Counted from the stretch's first letter, positions 39,097 to 48,579 are shown. The stretch: DNA of 64,000 bases from an uncultured Clostridia bacterium (GCA_947623655.1 CANQHG010000001.1:53207-117206); one strand, 5' to 3'. Program-made: numbers and translations. The notes: generated by a model from the sequence alone, not told the origin.

Positions 39097-40167
39097 TTAT
39101 TTGATCTCGCAGTATGCGAAATAGAGAGCGAGCTGAATGGCGGTCTTTGTGATGGTCTCCCTGTCGCCCGTCAGTTGAGGACGGTACACCCGCACGTTGT
39201 TTTTCGTGCCGATCGCGATGTAACAAAGCCCGGCGGGACGGTTTTCGGTGGAAGGCCCCGCATAGCCCGTCGTCGCAATGGCGACGTCGCATTTTCCGTG
39301 ATTGATGAGGCCCGCCGCCATCTCATATGCGGTCTGGTCGGAGACGGCGCCTTTCTGCATGAGCGTGAACGAGGAAACGCCGAGCCTGTCTGCTTTAGAC
39401 TCGCTGTCGTACGTGTTCAGCCCCTCGTAAAAGACGCTGCTCGCCCCGGGGACGGAGACGATCGCAGCACCCACGCCGCCGCCCGTAAAACTTTCCGCCG
39501 TGGAGATGCGCATGCGGCGCAATTTCAACAAGTCGACAAGGCGCTTTTCAATGCCCTCGTCTTCCATGGAATAGATAAAGTCGGCAAGTTCTGTCGCAAG
39601 GACGCGGACAACCTCGTCGGCGATCATTTTGGGGGTATCTTTATCGTAGAGGACCTCGATCCGCCCGTTTCCGAACTTCGTGCTCACGTGCAGAGAGAGT
39701 TTCCCCTCGGCCGCCGCTTCGGCTTTTTTCATGGCGGTGCGGACGAGCTCCGAGGGTGCGCCTACGGTGCGGATGCAGACGCGGAGATATCGGTTTCCTC
39801 TCTTCTCATCCACCATCGGGACCGTTTCGTTTTTGACGAGCTCCGCCCCCTTTTCTCCCGCGGGAAGCACAAAACAGAGGCAGTCTTTCGTCTCCAGAAA
39901 GGACTGCGCGGAGAACTTCTCTCCCGCGGCGGCCTCAAGCGCTTCGCGTGCGGATGACAACAGCACGCCGTCGCAGATGAGATATACAAACCGATGGTCG
40001 GCGATGAGCCGCGCCAGCGCGGATGTCACGGCCATGGGCGCGTCGTAGGGCACGATCACCGTTTCATCGAGAAAGATTCCGCCCGAGAGCAGTGCGTCCG
40101 TCACGGCGGTGAAATCGACCGAAGAGAGCGGATTTTTGTTGTTTACAAGGACGACGGCGGCGTTCAT
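39097..40167 (-). CDS. CinA-like protein with divergent N-terminal MoCF-type domain and conserved C-terminal CinA domain
   Basis: C-terminal ISTAESFTGGGVGAAIVSVPGASSVFYEGLNTYDSESKADRLGV...AIATTGYAGP. N-terminal half lacks an obvious GGLGPT-type motif. Confidence 0.85.
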   Translation of the reverse strand: MNAAVVLVNNKNPLSSVDFTAVTDALLSGGIFLDETVIVPYDAPMAVTSALARLIADHRFVYLICDGVLLSSAREALEAAAGEKFSAQSFLETKDCLCFVLPAGEKGAELVKNETVPMVDEKRGNRYLRVCIRTVGAPSELVRTAMKKAEAAAEGKLSLHVSTKFGNGRIEVLYDKDTPKMIADEVVRVLATELADFIYSMEDEGIEKRLVDLLKLRRMRISTAESFTGGGVGAAIVSVPGASSVFYEGLNTYDSESKADRLGVSSFTLMQKGAVSDQTAYEMAAGLINHGKCDVAIATTGYAGPSTENRPAGLCYIAIGTKNNVRVYRPQLTGDRETITKTAIQLALYFAYCEIK

Positions 40168-40775
40168 TCCGTCTCCTTATCCGAGAGCACTTGCCTGTTC
40201 TTCACGATATAATTGACGCCCGAAATGATCGTAAGGATCGTGCTGAGCCAGAAGACGCCCATGCCGATATAGGCGAACACGACGCCCGCTCCGATGTCGA
40301 GACAGGGCGTGACGATGAGAAGAACTGCGATCGCGACGTCTTGCGTCACCGTTTTGATTTTTCCCACCATGTCCGCCGCGAGAACGAGGTTGCGCCCCGC
40401 CGCGATCATGCGAAAGCCGCTGACGATGAGTTCCCGCGCGATGATGACGGAGACGCAGATTCCCGCGATGATCGTGCCGCAGCCTGCGAACGGTCCCACT
40501 TCAAAGGCATAGGGACGGGTCAGAAGCAAAATGAACGCCGTGGCATTGAGAACTTTATCGGCGATGGGATCGAGAAATTTCCCGAGATTGGTGACGAGCC
40601 CGCGCGAACGGGCGATGTGTCCGTCAAGAAAGTCGGTCGACGCCGCCAAAGTGAAGATGATCCCCGCGATGATGTACTCATAATGCCTGCCCGGGAATAC
40701 GTCGAGATAGAAAAACAGAACGAAGAGCGGGATCATCATGATCCTTGTGAGCGTGATTTTGTTGGGTAAATTCAT
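40164..40775 (-). CDS. pgsA: CDP-diacylglycerol--glycerol-3-phosphate 3-phosphatidyltransferase
   Basis: MNLPNKITLTRIMMIPLFVLFFY...AASTDFLDGHIARSRGLVTNLGKFLDPIADKVL. Confidence 0.94.
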   Translation of the reverse strand: MNLPNKITLTRIMMIPLFVLFFYLDVFPGRHYEYIIAGIIFTLAASTDFLDGHIARSRGLVTNLGKFLDPIADKVLNATAFILLLTRPYAFEVGPFAGCGTIIAGICVSVIIARELIVSGFRMIAAGRNLVLAADMVGKIKTVTQDVAIAVLLIVTPCLDIGAGVVFAYIGMGVFWLSTILTIISGVNYIVKNRQVLSDKETE

Positions 40776-40778
40776 GAT

Positions 40779-42095
40779 TTAAGCCTCACTGTTTGCAAAT
40801 AGATCGTAAGTTTCCGCGGATGTGACCGTAACGCGGTACCGCTTTCCCTCTTCCGCATGAGGGGCGGTGAAATAGGTACAGCCGTCTATTTCGTATGCCT
40901 GAAAGTACGTCCGTCCCACAAAGCAAGACTTGTCTAAGTCAACGCCGTCACAGATGACTTCGACCGTCTTTCCGACGTATGCCTGCAATTTTCGGGCGGA
41001 GATTTCCGCCTGCTTTTCGTAGAGTTCCCTTCTGCGGCGTTTTTTAGTCTGCGCGGGGATCTGTCCTTTCAGTTTATAGGCAGGCGTGTCCTCTTCCCGC
41101 GAATAGGCGAAAAATCCGCAGTTCTCGAATTGCGCCTCTTCGAGAAAGCGTAAAAGCGCTCTGTGCTCCTCTTCCGTCTCTGTGGGAAAGCCCGTGATGA
41201 ACGTGGTGCGGAGAGCGATCCCGGGGATCTCCCGCCGCAGTTTTTCGATGAGGGACAAATATTCTTGTCTGCCGCCCCGCCGCCCCATGAGCTTTAACAC
41301 TCTGTCTTCACTGTGCTGGAGCGGAATATCGAGGTACTTGACGATCTTCGGATTTTCTTTGATCTCCCGAATGAGCGCGTCCGTCACCACCTCGGGATAA
41401 CAGTATAGCATCCGGATATGACAAATATTGTCAAGTTCGGAAAGTTTTTGCAAGAGTTCGACAAGTTTGTTTCCGCCCTTGTCCTCGCCGTAGCGCGTCG
41501 TGTCCTGTGCGACGAGCACAAGCTCGTCCGTTTCGCCCAAGGAAGCGGCTTCCTCAATGAGCTCTTCCATGGGATAGGACACATATTTCCCCCTGATCTT
41601 GGGAATGAGGCAATAGGTGCAGTGATTGAAACAGCCGTCGGCGATCTTCAGATACTTCAGGTGCGGCATGGTCGAGACAAACCGTTCGGGGCGGGCGCCG
41701 TTGCCCGTGCCGACTGCGTTGATGCGCTGTCCCTCTCTGTATGACCGCTCGAGGGCGGGAAAGAGCTCCGAAAAGTCGTTAACGCCCAAAAAGACGTCCG
41801 CTTCCGAGAGCGCGGGAAAGAGTTCGCCGATAAATTTTTCGGGAAGACACCCCGTGACGACGATCTTTTCGAGGTTCCCCTCTCTGTATCTGTTCCCCTC
41901 GAATATCGCGGCGAGAGACTCTTCGCGCGCGCTGTTCAGAAAGGCGCAAGTATTCACGATGAGGATCTGCGCTTTTTCGGGGTCGTCCGTGATGGGGCAG
42001 TTGTGCCGCACGATCTCGCCGAGAAGCCTCTCTCCATCTACGCGGTTTTTGTCGCAACCGAGCGAGATCATCCCAAATGTTTTTTTCAGCATCAA
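40779..42095 (-). CDS. rimO: Ribosomal protein S12 methylthiotransferase
   Basis: ISLGCDKNRVDGERLLG...YLKIADGCFNHCTYCLIPKIRGKYVS (radical SAM CxxxCxxC)...FGRTY-like TRAM region. Confidence 0.94.
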   Translation of the reverse strand: MMLKKTFGMISLGCDKNRVDGERLLGEIVRHNCPITDDPEKAQILIVNTCAFLNSAREESLAAIFEGNRYREGNLEKIVVTGCLPEKFIGELFPALSEADVFLGVNDFSELFPALERSYREGQRINAVGTGNGARPERFVSTMPHLKYLKIADGCFNHCTYCLIPKIRGKYVSYPMEELIEEAASLGETDELVLVAQDTTRYGEDKGGNKLVELLQKLSELDNICHIRMLYCYPEVVTDALIREIKENPKIVKYLDIPLQHSEDRVLKLMGRRGGRQEYLSLIEKLRREIPGIALRTTFITGFPTETEEEHRALLRFLEEAQFENCGFFAYSREEDTPAYKLKGQIPAQTKKRRRRELYEKQAEISARKLQAYVGKTVEVICDGVDLDKSCFVGRTYFQAYEIDGCTYFTAPHAEEGKRYRVTVTSAETYDLFANSEA

Positions 42096-45000
42096 TCGAG
42101 CCCCCCGAACCTGCTCTCGTACTCTTCCTTTGTAAGAAGAACGGTCCGCGCCTTGGAGCCCTCAAAGGCGGAAATGAAGCCCTGCGACTCCATCCACTCG
42201 ATGATCTTACCCGCATGGTTATAGCCGATCGCAAGACTTCTCTGGATGAGAGAAATGGACGCTTGTCCGCGCTTGACGACGACCCCGAGCGCCTTGATAT
42301 ACGTCTCGTTCACACCGCCGTCGTCTCCGTCGCCGCCGCCCCCGTCGCTCTTGCTTTCGGGTTTATCGATAAAGTCGGCGACCGATTCGTCGAAATACGT
42401 CTCGTTGTTTTCGCGGATGAAGTTGATGACTCTCTGCCGCTCTGCCGCGCTGATGAAAGCGCCCTGCGCACGGCGGGGCTTGCCCGTCGTCTTGATGAGC
42501 ATGTCGCCGAGGCCGAGGAGCTTTTCCGCACCCGACTCGTCGAGCATGATGCGGGAGTTGAGATCGGAGTCCACAGAGAGGGAAATGCGCGTGGGCAAGT
42601 TGCTCTTGATGACGCCCGTAATCACAGTGGCGTCGGGGCGCTGCGTTGCAAGGACGAGGTGAATGCCCGCCGCCCTTGCTTTTTGTGCAAGGCGCTGGAT
42701 CCGCTCTTCCACTTCCTTTTTTGCGGTCATCATGAGGTCGGAGAACTCATCTACGACGACCACGATCTTGGGAAGGCGCTCTTCGTCCTCCGTGAGATTT
42801 TGGTTGTATTCGTCTATTTTGGAGACGGCGACGCCCGAACGGGTCTTTTCGTTAAAAAGAGTGTAGCGTCTCTCCATCTCGCTGACTGCCCAATTCAGAG
42901 CCGCAACCGCCTTGGGAGCCTGCGTGATGATCTCGTTGATCATGAGATGCGGGATCCCCTCGTAGAGCGTGAACTCAGACTGCTTGGGGTCGATGAGAAT
43001 GAGGCGGAGTTCTTCGGGCGAATACTTGAACAGCATGGAGATGAGCATTGCGTGCATGGCGATGGACTTACCCGAGCCCGTCATGCCTGCAACGAGAATG
43101 TGCGTCATTTCGGTGACATTCCCGCACACAGCTCTTCCCTCGACGTCTTGTCCCAAAGCAAAGAGAAGAGCGTCGGGGCTGTCTTTTTTGAACTCGTCCG
43201 ACTCGAGCACGGACTTGAGCCCGACGATGGAGCGCTTGTCGTTCGGAACTTCCACGGAAATGCCGCGCACCTCGGGATTGGCATACATGTTGACGCCCTT
43301 CACCTGCAAATAGACGGCAAGTTCCTCGTCGTAGCGGGTGACGTTGCTGATCGTCCCGCTCTCGGGCATCGCTAAGTCGTACCGCGTGACCGAAGCGCCC
43401 GCCTTGACGCCGATAATGTGCGTTTCTATCTTGAAACGGCGAAGCGTATCGAGAATGATGCCGGAATTGCGCCCCACTTCTTCGTTGGAAAGGGCGGGCT
43501 TGTCTTCGTATGTATTCAGGAGGTCGACGCCCGGACGCTTGTACTTCTTCCAGACATGCTTTTGCTTCTTGGGGACCTCTTTCCGCTGCGGTGCGGGAGG
43601 ATCCGGCATGATGTCAGTATCCTCAGGATCGTCGAGCGGGCTATTGTCGTCGAAAAGTCCCGCGTTGCTCCCCGTCATGCCGCCCGGCACGCGGCTCGAC
43701 GGAAGGGGCCCGTCTGCGGGTTCGGGTTCTGCAGGTAAATTTCTGCCGCGCGAGAAGATGTCGCTCTCGGGCTCGGGCTCCGTCGGAAGATTTCTCCCGC
43801 GCGAGAAGATATCGCTCTCGGGTTCGGGTTCCGTCGGAAGATTTCTCCCGCGCGAGAAGATGTCGCTCTCGGGCTCGGGCTCCGTCGGAAGATTTCTGCC
43901 GCGCGAGAAGATGTCGCTCTCGGGTTCGGGTTCCGTCGGAAGATTTCTCCCGCGCGAGAAGATATCGCTCTCGGGTTCGGGTTCCGTCGGAAGATTTCTC
44001 CCGCGCGAGAAGATGTCGCTCTCGGGTTCGGGTTCCGTCGGAAGATTTCTCCCGCCGAGGGGATCTGTATCGAAGAGACCCCTCTCTCTCGCCTTTTCGG
44101 TGCGGGAGACGGGCTGTTCGAAAGGTTCGGTGGGTTCCTTTCCGAATGCAGGCGGCGTATAGGGCTCTGGCTGCGCAGGCGGCGAATAGGGCTGCGCGGG
44201 TTGCGCGGGCGGCGTGAAAGGCACGTCGTTTTTATAAAAATCCTGCTTCGGGACACCGGAAACGGGCACGCGGTAGGAAGGTTTTTGGGGATAATTGTCG
44301 TCGTTCAAGGGATAGGAATAGCCGCCGTCGAGATCGGCAGGCTTGTCCCCGGTGACGCGGCGCGGCATAGACGGACGTGTATTCTGCGCGTCAGAAGAGT
44401 AATTTTCGGAATAACTCCCCTCGTTCACGGGCAGTACATTGGAACGGCGGGGCTGTGAATTGAAACGGGAGTCCTCGCTGTAGATGAGATTTTCTCTGTA
44501 GTTTTTGGCGGGATCGTCGGAGAACAGGATCGCCCTGCCGCGGGCCTGTGCATCGCTTCTCGGCGCGCCGTAGGGATATCCGCTACGCATCGAAGGGGCG
44601 GGAGAAGGCGTAGGCGGGGCGGGCGACGCGGGTTCGGCGTCACCGTAGCGGTTATCGTTCTCTCGGCCCGCCGCGGGAGAATAATTGCGCGCAGGGGCGG
44701 GGATCTCGTCGAACGTCACGGGCGCCTTGGCTCCCGCTTTCTCTTCGTCCGCGCCGCGCTTTTTCTTCGCTCCCGGCAGAAGATGGGCGCGAAGCGGCGT
44801 TCCCGTCAGCGTAAACCAAAGTGCAGCGACAAGAAGAAGCGCAAACACAACGTAAGCGCCCGCCGCTTGAAAGAGAAAACGCACGGGATAGGAAATAAGA
44901 CCGAGCAACACGCCGCCGCCCGTCCCCTCCGCCGCGCTTTCACCCGCAGCGCGAAAACAGCCCAAGAGATAGCTGCCGAAGCTGTTTGCATATGAGGTGG

Positions 45001-45400
45001 CGGGATCGATGAAGAAACGTTCCGCCGTCGCCGTATGGACGATGAGAAAGACCGACGTCACCAAAAGAACGCTTCTGAGTACCCAACCCTTGGGCAAAAA
45101 ATTCTTTCCGCCGATCATAAAGATTGACAAATAAATGAGCGCAAGGAATAAAAAGTATACATAATAGCCCGCAAATCCCAAAAAGAATGCGGTGATGGCC
45201 ATACCGATATCGCCGAAAAGCAGAGGCCCCGTGGCCACAATAAGAAGCAACATGGCGGAAAACAGCAGGAACGTCATTCCCACAGTTTCGCGCGTTGCGA
45301 TCTTCGGCGTATTTTTATCTTTTTTGTCCTCGCTTCCGCGACCGACTCCGTTCACATTGCCTCCCATCCTCTTCCACATTCCCTTGTGGAGAGAGTGCAT
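42092..45400 (-). CDS. FtsK/SpoIIIE DNA translocase with proline/acidic repeat linker
   Basis: N-terminal TM segments; HILVAGMTGSGKSIAMHAMLISMLFKYSPEELRLILIDPKQSEFTLYEGIPHL; C-terminal winged-helix gamma domain ASISLIQRSLAIGYNHAGKIIEWMESQGFI. Start uncertain. Confidence 0.95.
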   Translation of the reverse strand: MHSLHKGMWKRMGGNVNGVGRGSEDKKDKNTPKIATRETVGMTFLLFSAMLLLIVATGPLLFGDIGMAITAFFLGFAGYYVYFLFLALIYLSIFMIGGKNFLPKGWVLRSVLLVTSVFLIVHTATAERFFIDPATSYANSFGSYLLGCFRAAGESAAEGTGGGVLLGLISYPVRFLFQAAGAYVVFALLLVAALWFTLTGTPLRAHLLPGAKKKRGADEEKAGAKAPVTFDEIPAPARNYSPAAGRENDNRYGDAEPASPAPPTPSPAPSMRSGYPYGAPRSDAQARGRAILFSDDPAKNYRENLIYSEDSRFNSQPRRSNVLPVNEGSYSENYSSDAQNTRPSMPRRVTGDKPADLDGGYSYPLNDDNYPQKPSYRVPVSGVPKQDFYKNDVPFTPPAQPAQPYSPPAQPEPYTPPAFGKEPTEPFEQPVSRTEKARERGLFDTDPLGGRNLPTEPEPESDIFSRGRNLPTEPEPESDIFSRGRNLPTEPEPESDIFSRGRNLPTEPEPESDIFSRGRNLPTEPEPESDIFSRGRNLPTEPEPESDIFSRGRNLPAEPEPADGPLPSSRVPGGMTGSNAGLFDDNSPLDDPEDTDIMPDPPAPQRKEVPKKQKHVWKKYKRPGVDLLNTYEDKPALSNEEVGRNSGIILDTLRRFKIETHIIGVKAGASVTRYDLAMPESGTISNVTRYDEELAVYLQVKGVNMYANPEVRGISVEVPNDKRSIVGLKSVLESDEFKKDSPDALLFALGQDVEGRAVCGNVTEMTHILVAGMTGSGKSIAMHAMLISMLFKYSPEELRLILIDPKQSEFTLYEGIPHLMINEIITQAPKAVAALNWAVSEMERRYTLFNEKTRSGVAVSKIDEYNQNLTEDEERLPKIVVVVDEFSDLMMTAKKEVEERIQRLAQKARAAGIHLVLATQRPDATVITGVIKSNLPTRISLSVDSDLNSRIMLDESGAEKLLGLGDMLIKTTGKPRRAQGAFISAAERQRVINFIRENNETYFDESVADFIDKPESKSDGGGGDGDDGGVNETYIKALGVVVKRGQASISLIQRSLAIGYNHAGKIIEWMESQGFISAFEGSKARTVLLTKEEYESRFGGLD
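43722..44054 (-). repeat. 51-bp tandem repeat in the ftsK linker (six exact peptide units plus one degenerate)
   Basis: Encodes (GRNLPTEPEPESDIFSR)x6 then GRNLPAEPEPADGPLPSSR; units differ by synonymous changes. Confidence 0.95.
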
Positions 45401-45564
45401 ATAATGTCAAAATACAGTATATCATTCTTTCTGAAATTTTTCAACGATATTGGCAAACTTTTTTGGCGGAATTTGAATTTCGCGGAAATTTTATCCGCTT
45501 TTCACGCCGCACGCCCCATGAAAGGCTTCGTCCCATAACCGCGAAAGAGACTATGCGGCAAAAA

Positions 45565-45592
45565 AATAAGCCCTCCCGAGCGGGAGGGCTGA
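45565..45592 (-). terminator. Intrinsic terminator after the 46585-45605 gene
   Basis: Minus strand GCCCTCCCGCTCGGGAGGGC followed by TTATTTTTTT. Confidence 0.85.
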
Positions 45593-45604
45593 AATTTACG
45601 GAGT

Positions 45605-46585
45605 TTATTTGTCTTCGGCGGGCGCACGTTGCAAAAGCGTTGCGTAGATCTTGATCTCTTCGTCGCGGATAAGAGCCTCGCGATCGTCCGTGGGGATTTC
45701 TGCCTTGTATGCGGGTTCTTCGTTGCGCGTGAGACCGTATTTTTCCGCGATCTGCCCCAAAAGTTTTTTCGCCCTTCTGCACTTCATCCCGGAAGTGAAG
45801 CGAAGCATTGCGGGGGTCTGTTCGAAACGCGCTTTATCGGAGATATCTTCGATCTTCATCGCCTCGTAGTCCACTTCGTCTTTACCGAGCGCATACGCGA
45901 CACACAGCTTCTTGCCCTTGAAGAACAGAATACCGATCCTGTCGCGGCCGATGCCGATGCGCTGGTGACGGCGGCTCTCGCGGACTTTGATCTTCTTGTA
46001 GCGGGCGGCCTCTTCCACAAAGTCGGCATAAAATTCCTTTGTCTCGTCGTCGGTAAGGGCGAGCCTTGCCTTGAACGAATAGGAGAACGTGACCCTGTAC
46101 AGTCTTTCGTCGTACAGCGGATTGAGACAGCCGACCATGAGGCGCATGGCGGACGTCATTTCTCTTGCATACATCGTTCTGCCGCGGGGGTCGAACGACT
46201 CGTCGTCGCCCGCGCCTGCGGTCGCCGCAGCCACCGCGATGACGGTACCGCCCTTTGCGCCGTCGGCCTCGTCGGCCTCATCGTCCTCTGCGGCGTCGTC
46301 TGTCTCCTCGGGCTCTTCCTCCTGTTCTTCCTCTTGGGGAACCTCTTCGGGCTGTTCCTCGGGCTCTTCCTGAGGCTCTTGGGGGATCTCCTCCGCAGGC
46401 TGCTCCTCGGGCTGTGCCTGAGTTTCTTCCGCGGGAGTTTCTGCGGGCGCTGCGGCCTGCGCATTTTCGGCCGCCTCGAGCGCTTCACGTTTATTTTTCT
46501 TGTGCTGGCCTACGGTCATGATCACAATGCTTGCCACGAGAACGCCGATCACGATCCCGCCGAGCACCAAAAACGTTACGAACAT
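45605..46585 (-). CDS. Single-pass membrane protein with Glu/Pro/Ala-rich linker and conserved-looking C-terminal domain, unknown function
   Basis: N-terminal TM FVTFLVLGGIVIGVLVASIVIMTV, then PEEQPAEEIPQEPQEEPEEQPEEVPQEEEQEEEPEE, then a globular-looking C-terminal half. Confidence 0.65.
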   Translation of the reverse strand: MFVTFLVLGGIVIGVLVASIVIMTVGQHKKNKREALEAAENAQAAAPAETPAEETQAQPEEQPAEEIPQEPQEEPEEQPEEVPQEEEQEEEPEETDDAAEDDEADEADGAKGGTVIAVAAATAGAGDDESFDPRGRTMYAREMTSAMRLMVGCLNPLYDERLYRVTFSYSFKARLALTDDETKEFYADFVEEAARYKKIKVRESRRHQRIGIGRDRIGILFFKGKKLCVAYALGKDEVDYEAMKIEDISDKARFEQTPAMLRFTSGMKCRRAKKLLGQIAEKYGLTRNEEPAYKAEIPTDDREALIRDEEIKIYATLLQRAPAEDK

Positions 46586-46705
46586 TGGTTTCCTCCGTAA
46601 ATATAAATGTCATCGTTTACAGTATACAACACATTTTTCGATTTTGCAAGAGGATAGAGTAAAATAATTTTGTTTTTTTCACAAAAATCATGCAAAAACG
46701 TTCAT

Positions 46706-48283
46706 TTATGCGCTCACAATGTCGATATATTCGTCAAAAGTCACGTTCTTGTCGAACACTTTTGTGTTGTCGATCGCGATGATGCGGTTGCAGACGGTAT
46801 TCATGAGTTCCTGATCGTGAGACGTGAGAAGAAGACAGCCTTTAAAAGCCGTGAGTCCGTTGTTGAGAGATGTGATGCTCTCGAGGTCGAGATGGTTGGT
46901 CGGTTCGTCTAAAATGAGGAAATTCCCTCCCTCGAGCATCATTTTTGCGAGCATACAACGCACTTTTTCGCCGCCCGAGAGCACTTTTGCCTGTTTCAGC
47001 GCCTCTTCGCCCGAGAAGAGCATTCTCCCCAGCCAGCCGCGCAGATATTCTTCGTAGTGATCCTTTGAAAATTGCGAGATCCACTGCACAAGCGTGAGGT
47101 CGCATCCGTCAAAAAACTCGCTGTTATCGAGGGGATAATAGGAAGCGGAGATCGTCTTCCCCCACTTCACCGTGCCGCTGTCGGGCTCCGCTTTCCCCAT
47201 GAGGACGTCGTAGAGCATGGTGACGGACGTCGATTTATCGCACAAGATACCGATCTTGTCTCCCCGCTGGACGGTAAAGGTAAGATTCTCGAAATATCCT
47301 TTTTTGGTAAGATTTTCCACAGCGAGAATATCGTTGCCGATCTCGCGCTCGTATTTGAAATCGATGAACGGATATTTGCGGAGCGAGGGTTTGAAATCGG
47401 AAATGGTGAGTTTTTCGAGCTCCTTTTTGCGCGAAGTCGCCTGTCGGGACTTCGAGGCGTTCGCGGCAAAGCGGGCGATGAAATCTCTGAGTTCTGCGGC
47501 GCGCTGTTCGGCTTTTTTGTTTTGGTCTCTCTGCTGCCGTGCCATGAGCTGGGACGTCTGGTACCAGAAATCGTAGTTTCCGAGATACAGATCGATCTTG
47601 CCGAAGTCTACGTCGCAGATGTGCGTGCAGACTTTGTTTAAAAAGTGTCTGTTGTGGGAGACGATGATAATGGTATTTTCGAAGTCGAGAAGATAATTCT
47701 CGAGCCAGCGGGTCGTTTTGAGATCGAGATTGTTTGTGGGCTCGTCGAGAAGAAGCACGTCGGGGTCGCCGAAAAGCGCTTGCGCGAGCAGAACTTTGAC
47801 CTTTTTCTTCGCGTCGAGCTCCCCCATCTTCAGGCCGTGCAATTCGGCGGGAATGTCGAGCTCGTTCAAAAGCGTTTCGGCTTCGCTCTCCGCTTCCCAA
47901 CCGCCGAGTTCCGCAAATTCGCTCTCGAGCTCCGCCGCCCGTTCCCCGTCTTCGTCGGTAAAATCGGCATGGGTGTAGAGCTCATCTTTTTCGTCCATGA
48001 TCTCGACCAGTCTCTTATGGCCGAGCATGACGGTGCGGAGAACGGTCTCGCCGTCGTACTTGTTCTGGTTTTGGGCGAGGACGGACATGCGCTCGTTTTT
48101 ATCGAGAATGACTTCGCCCTTGTTGGGCTCGATCTCGCCCGAGAGAACTTTTAAAAATGTGGATTTTCCCGCGCCGTTCGCGCCGATGATGCCGTAACAA
48201 TTCCCCTTTGTGAACTTTAAGTTGACATCCTCGAAAAGTTTTTTGCTTCCGTATTGCAGACTGACGCCGTTGACCTGTAACAT
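46706..48283 (-). CDS. ABC-F family ATP-binding cassette protein
   Basis: Two ABC cassettes: GIIGANGAGKSTFLKVLSG ... LLLDEPTNNLDLKTTRWLENYL and LSGGEKVRCMLAKMML...FLILDEPTNHLDLESI. Confidence 0.94.
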   Translation of the reverse strand: MLQVNGVSLQYGSKKLFEDVNLKFTKGNCYGIIGANGAGKSTFLKVLSGEIEPNKGEVILDKNERMSVLAQNQNKYDGETVLRTVMLGHKRLVEIMDEKDELYTHADFTDEDGERAAELESEFAELGGWEAESEAETLLNELDIPAELHGLKMGELDAKKKVKVLLAQALFGDPDVLLLDEPTNNLDLKTTRWLENYLLDFENTIIIVSHNRHFLNKVCTHICDVDFGKIDLYLGNYDFWYQTSQLMARQQRDQNKKAEQRAAELRDFIARFAANASKSRQATSRKKELEKLTISDFKPSLRKYPFIDFKYEREIGNDILAVENLTKKGYFENLTFTVQRGDKIGILCDKSTSVTMLYDVLMGKAEPDSGTVKWGKTISASYYPLDNSEFFDGCDLTLVQWISQFSKDHYEEYLRGWLGRMLFSGEEALKQAKVLSGGEKVRCMLAKMMLEGGNFLILDEPTNHLDLESITSLNNGLTAFKGCLLLTSHDQELMNTVCNRIIAIDNTKVFDKNVTFDEYIDIVSA

Positions 48284-48319
48284 ATTGCTCCTTTATTTTC
48301 GCGCGATTTCTTTGCTACG

Positions 48320-48478
48320 CAATTAAATACGCGCGAGCGAAATTGCTTTATTCATCGATCACCATGTTTCGTAAAACACTTTGACCGACATCAAGGTTCC
48401 CGTAGGATACCAAACAGAGTGCGCTCAGGCAGGGAGGCCCCGCCGCGCGCCGTGATCGGGGAACGGCACCCTTTGACT
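48320..48478 (-). ncRNA. Structured 5' leader (or independent small RNA) upstream of the ABC-F gene
   Basis: Downstream of a good promoter. Interleaved complementary blocks GTTCCC/GGGAAC and CGATCAC/GTGATCG, plus TCAAAGG/CCTTGA. Confidence 0.45.
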
Positions 48479-48483
48479 TCGGA

Positions 48484-48512
48484 ATTATACCATATTTTCC
48501 CGCTTTTATCAA
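48484..48512 (-). promoter_or_regulatory. Sigma-A promoter for the ABC-F leader
   Basis: Minus strand TTGATA, 17-bp spacer AAAGCGGGAAAATATGG, TATAAT. Confidence 0.75.
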
Positions 48513-48550
48513 ACGAAAAAGGGCTGTGCGAAGAAATTTCCGCAAAACAC

Positions 48551-48579
48551 TTGCGCTTTTCCGCTTCCTATGATATAAT
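48551..48579 (+). promoter_or_regulatory. Sigma-A promoter for the TM1266-like gene
   Basis: TTGCGC (48551-48556), 17 bp, TATAAT (48574-48579). Confidence 0.75.

Noticed and set aside
43722-44054. Regular repeats resembling a CRISPR array
   Set aside because: 51-bp units are contiguous with no spacers and are in frame within ftsK, encoding identical peptides.
46156-46488. Arg/Pro-rich 110-aa minus-strand ORF
   Set aside because: Alternative frame of the Glu-rich linker of the 45605-46585 gene; composition artefact.
48348-48545. 65-aa minus-strand ORF upstream of the ABC-F gene as a leader peptide
   Set aside because: It begins upstream of the -35/-10 elements at 48484-48512, so it would not be on the transcript from that promoter.
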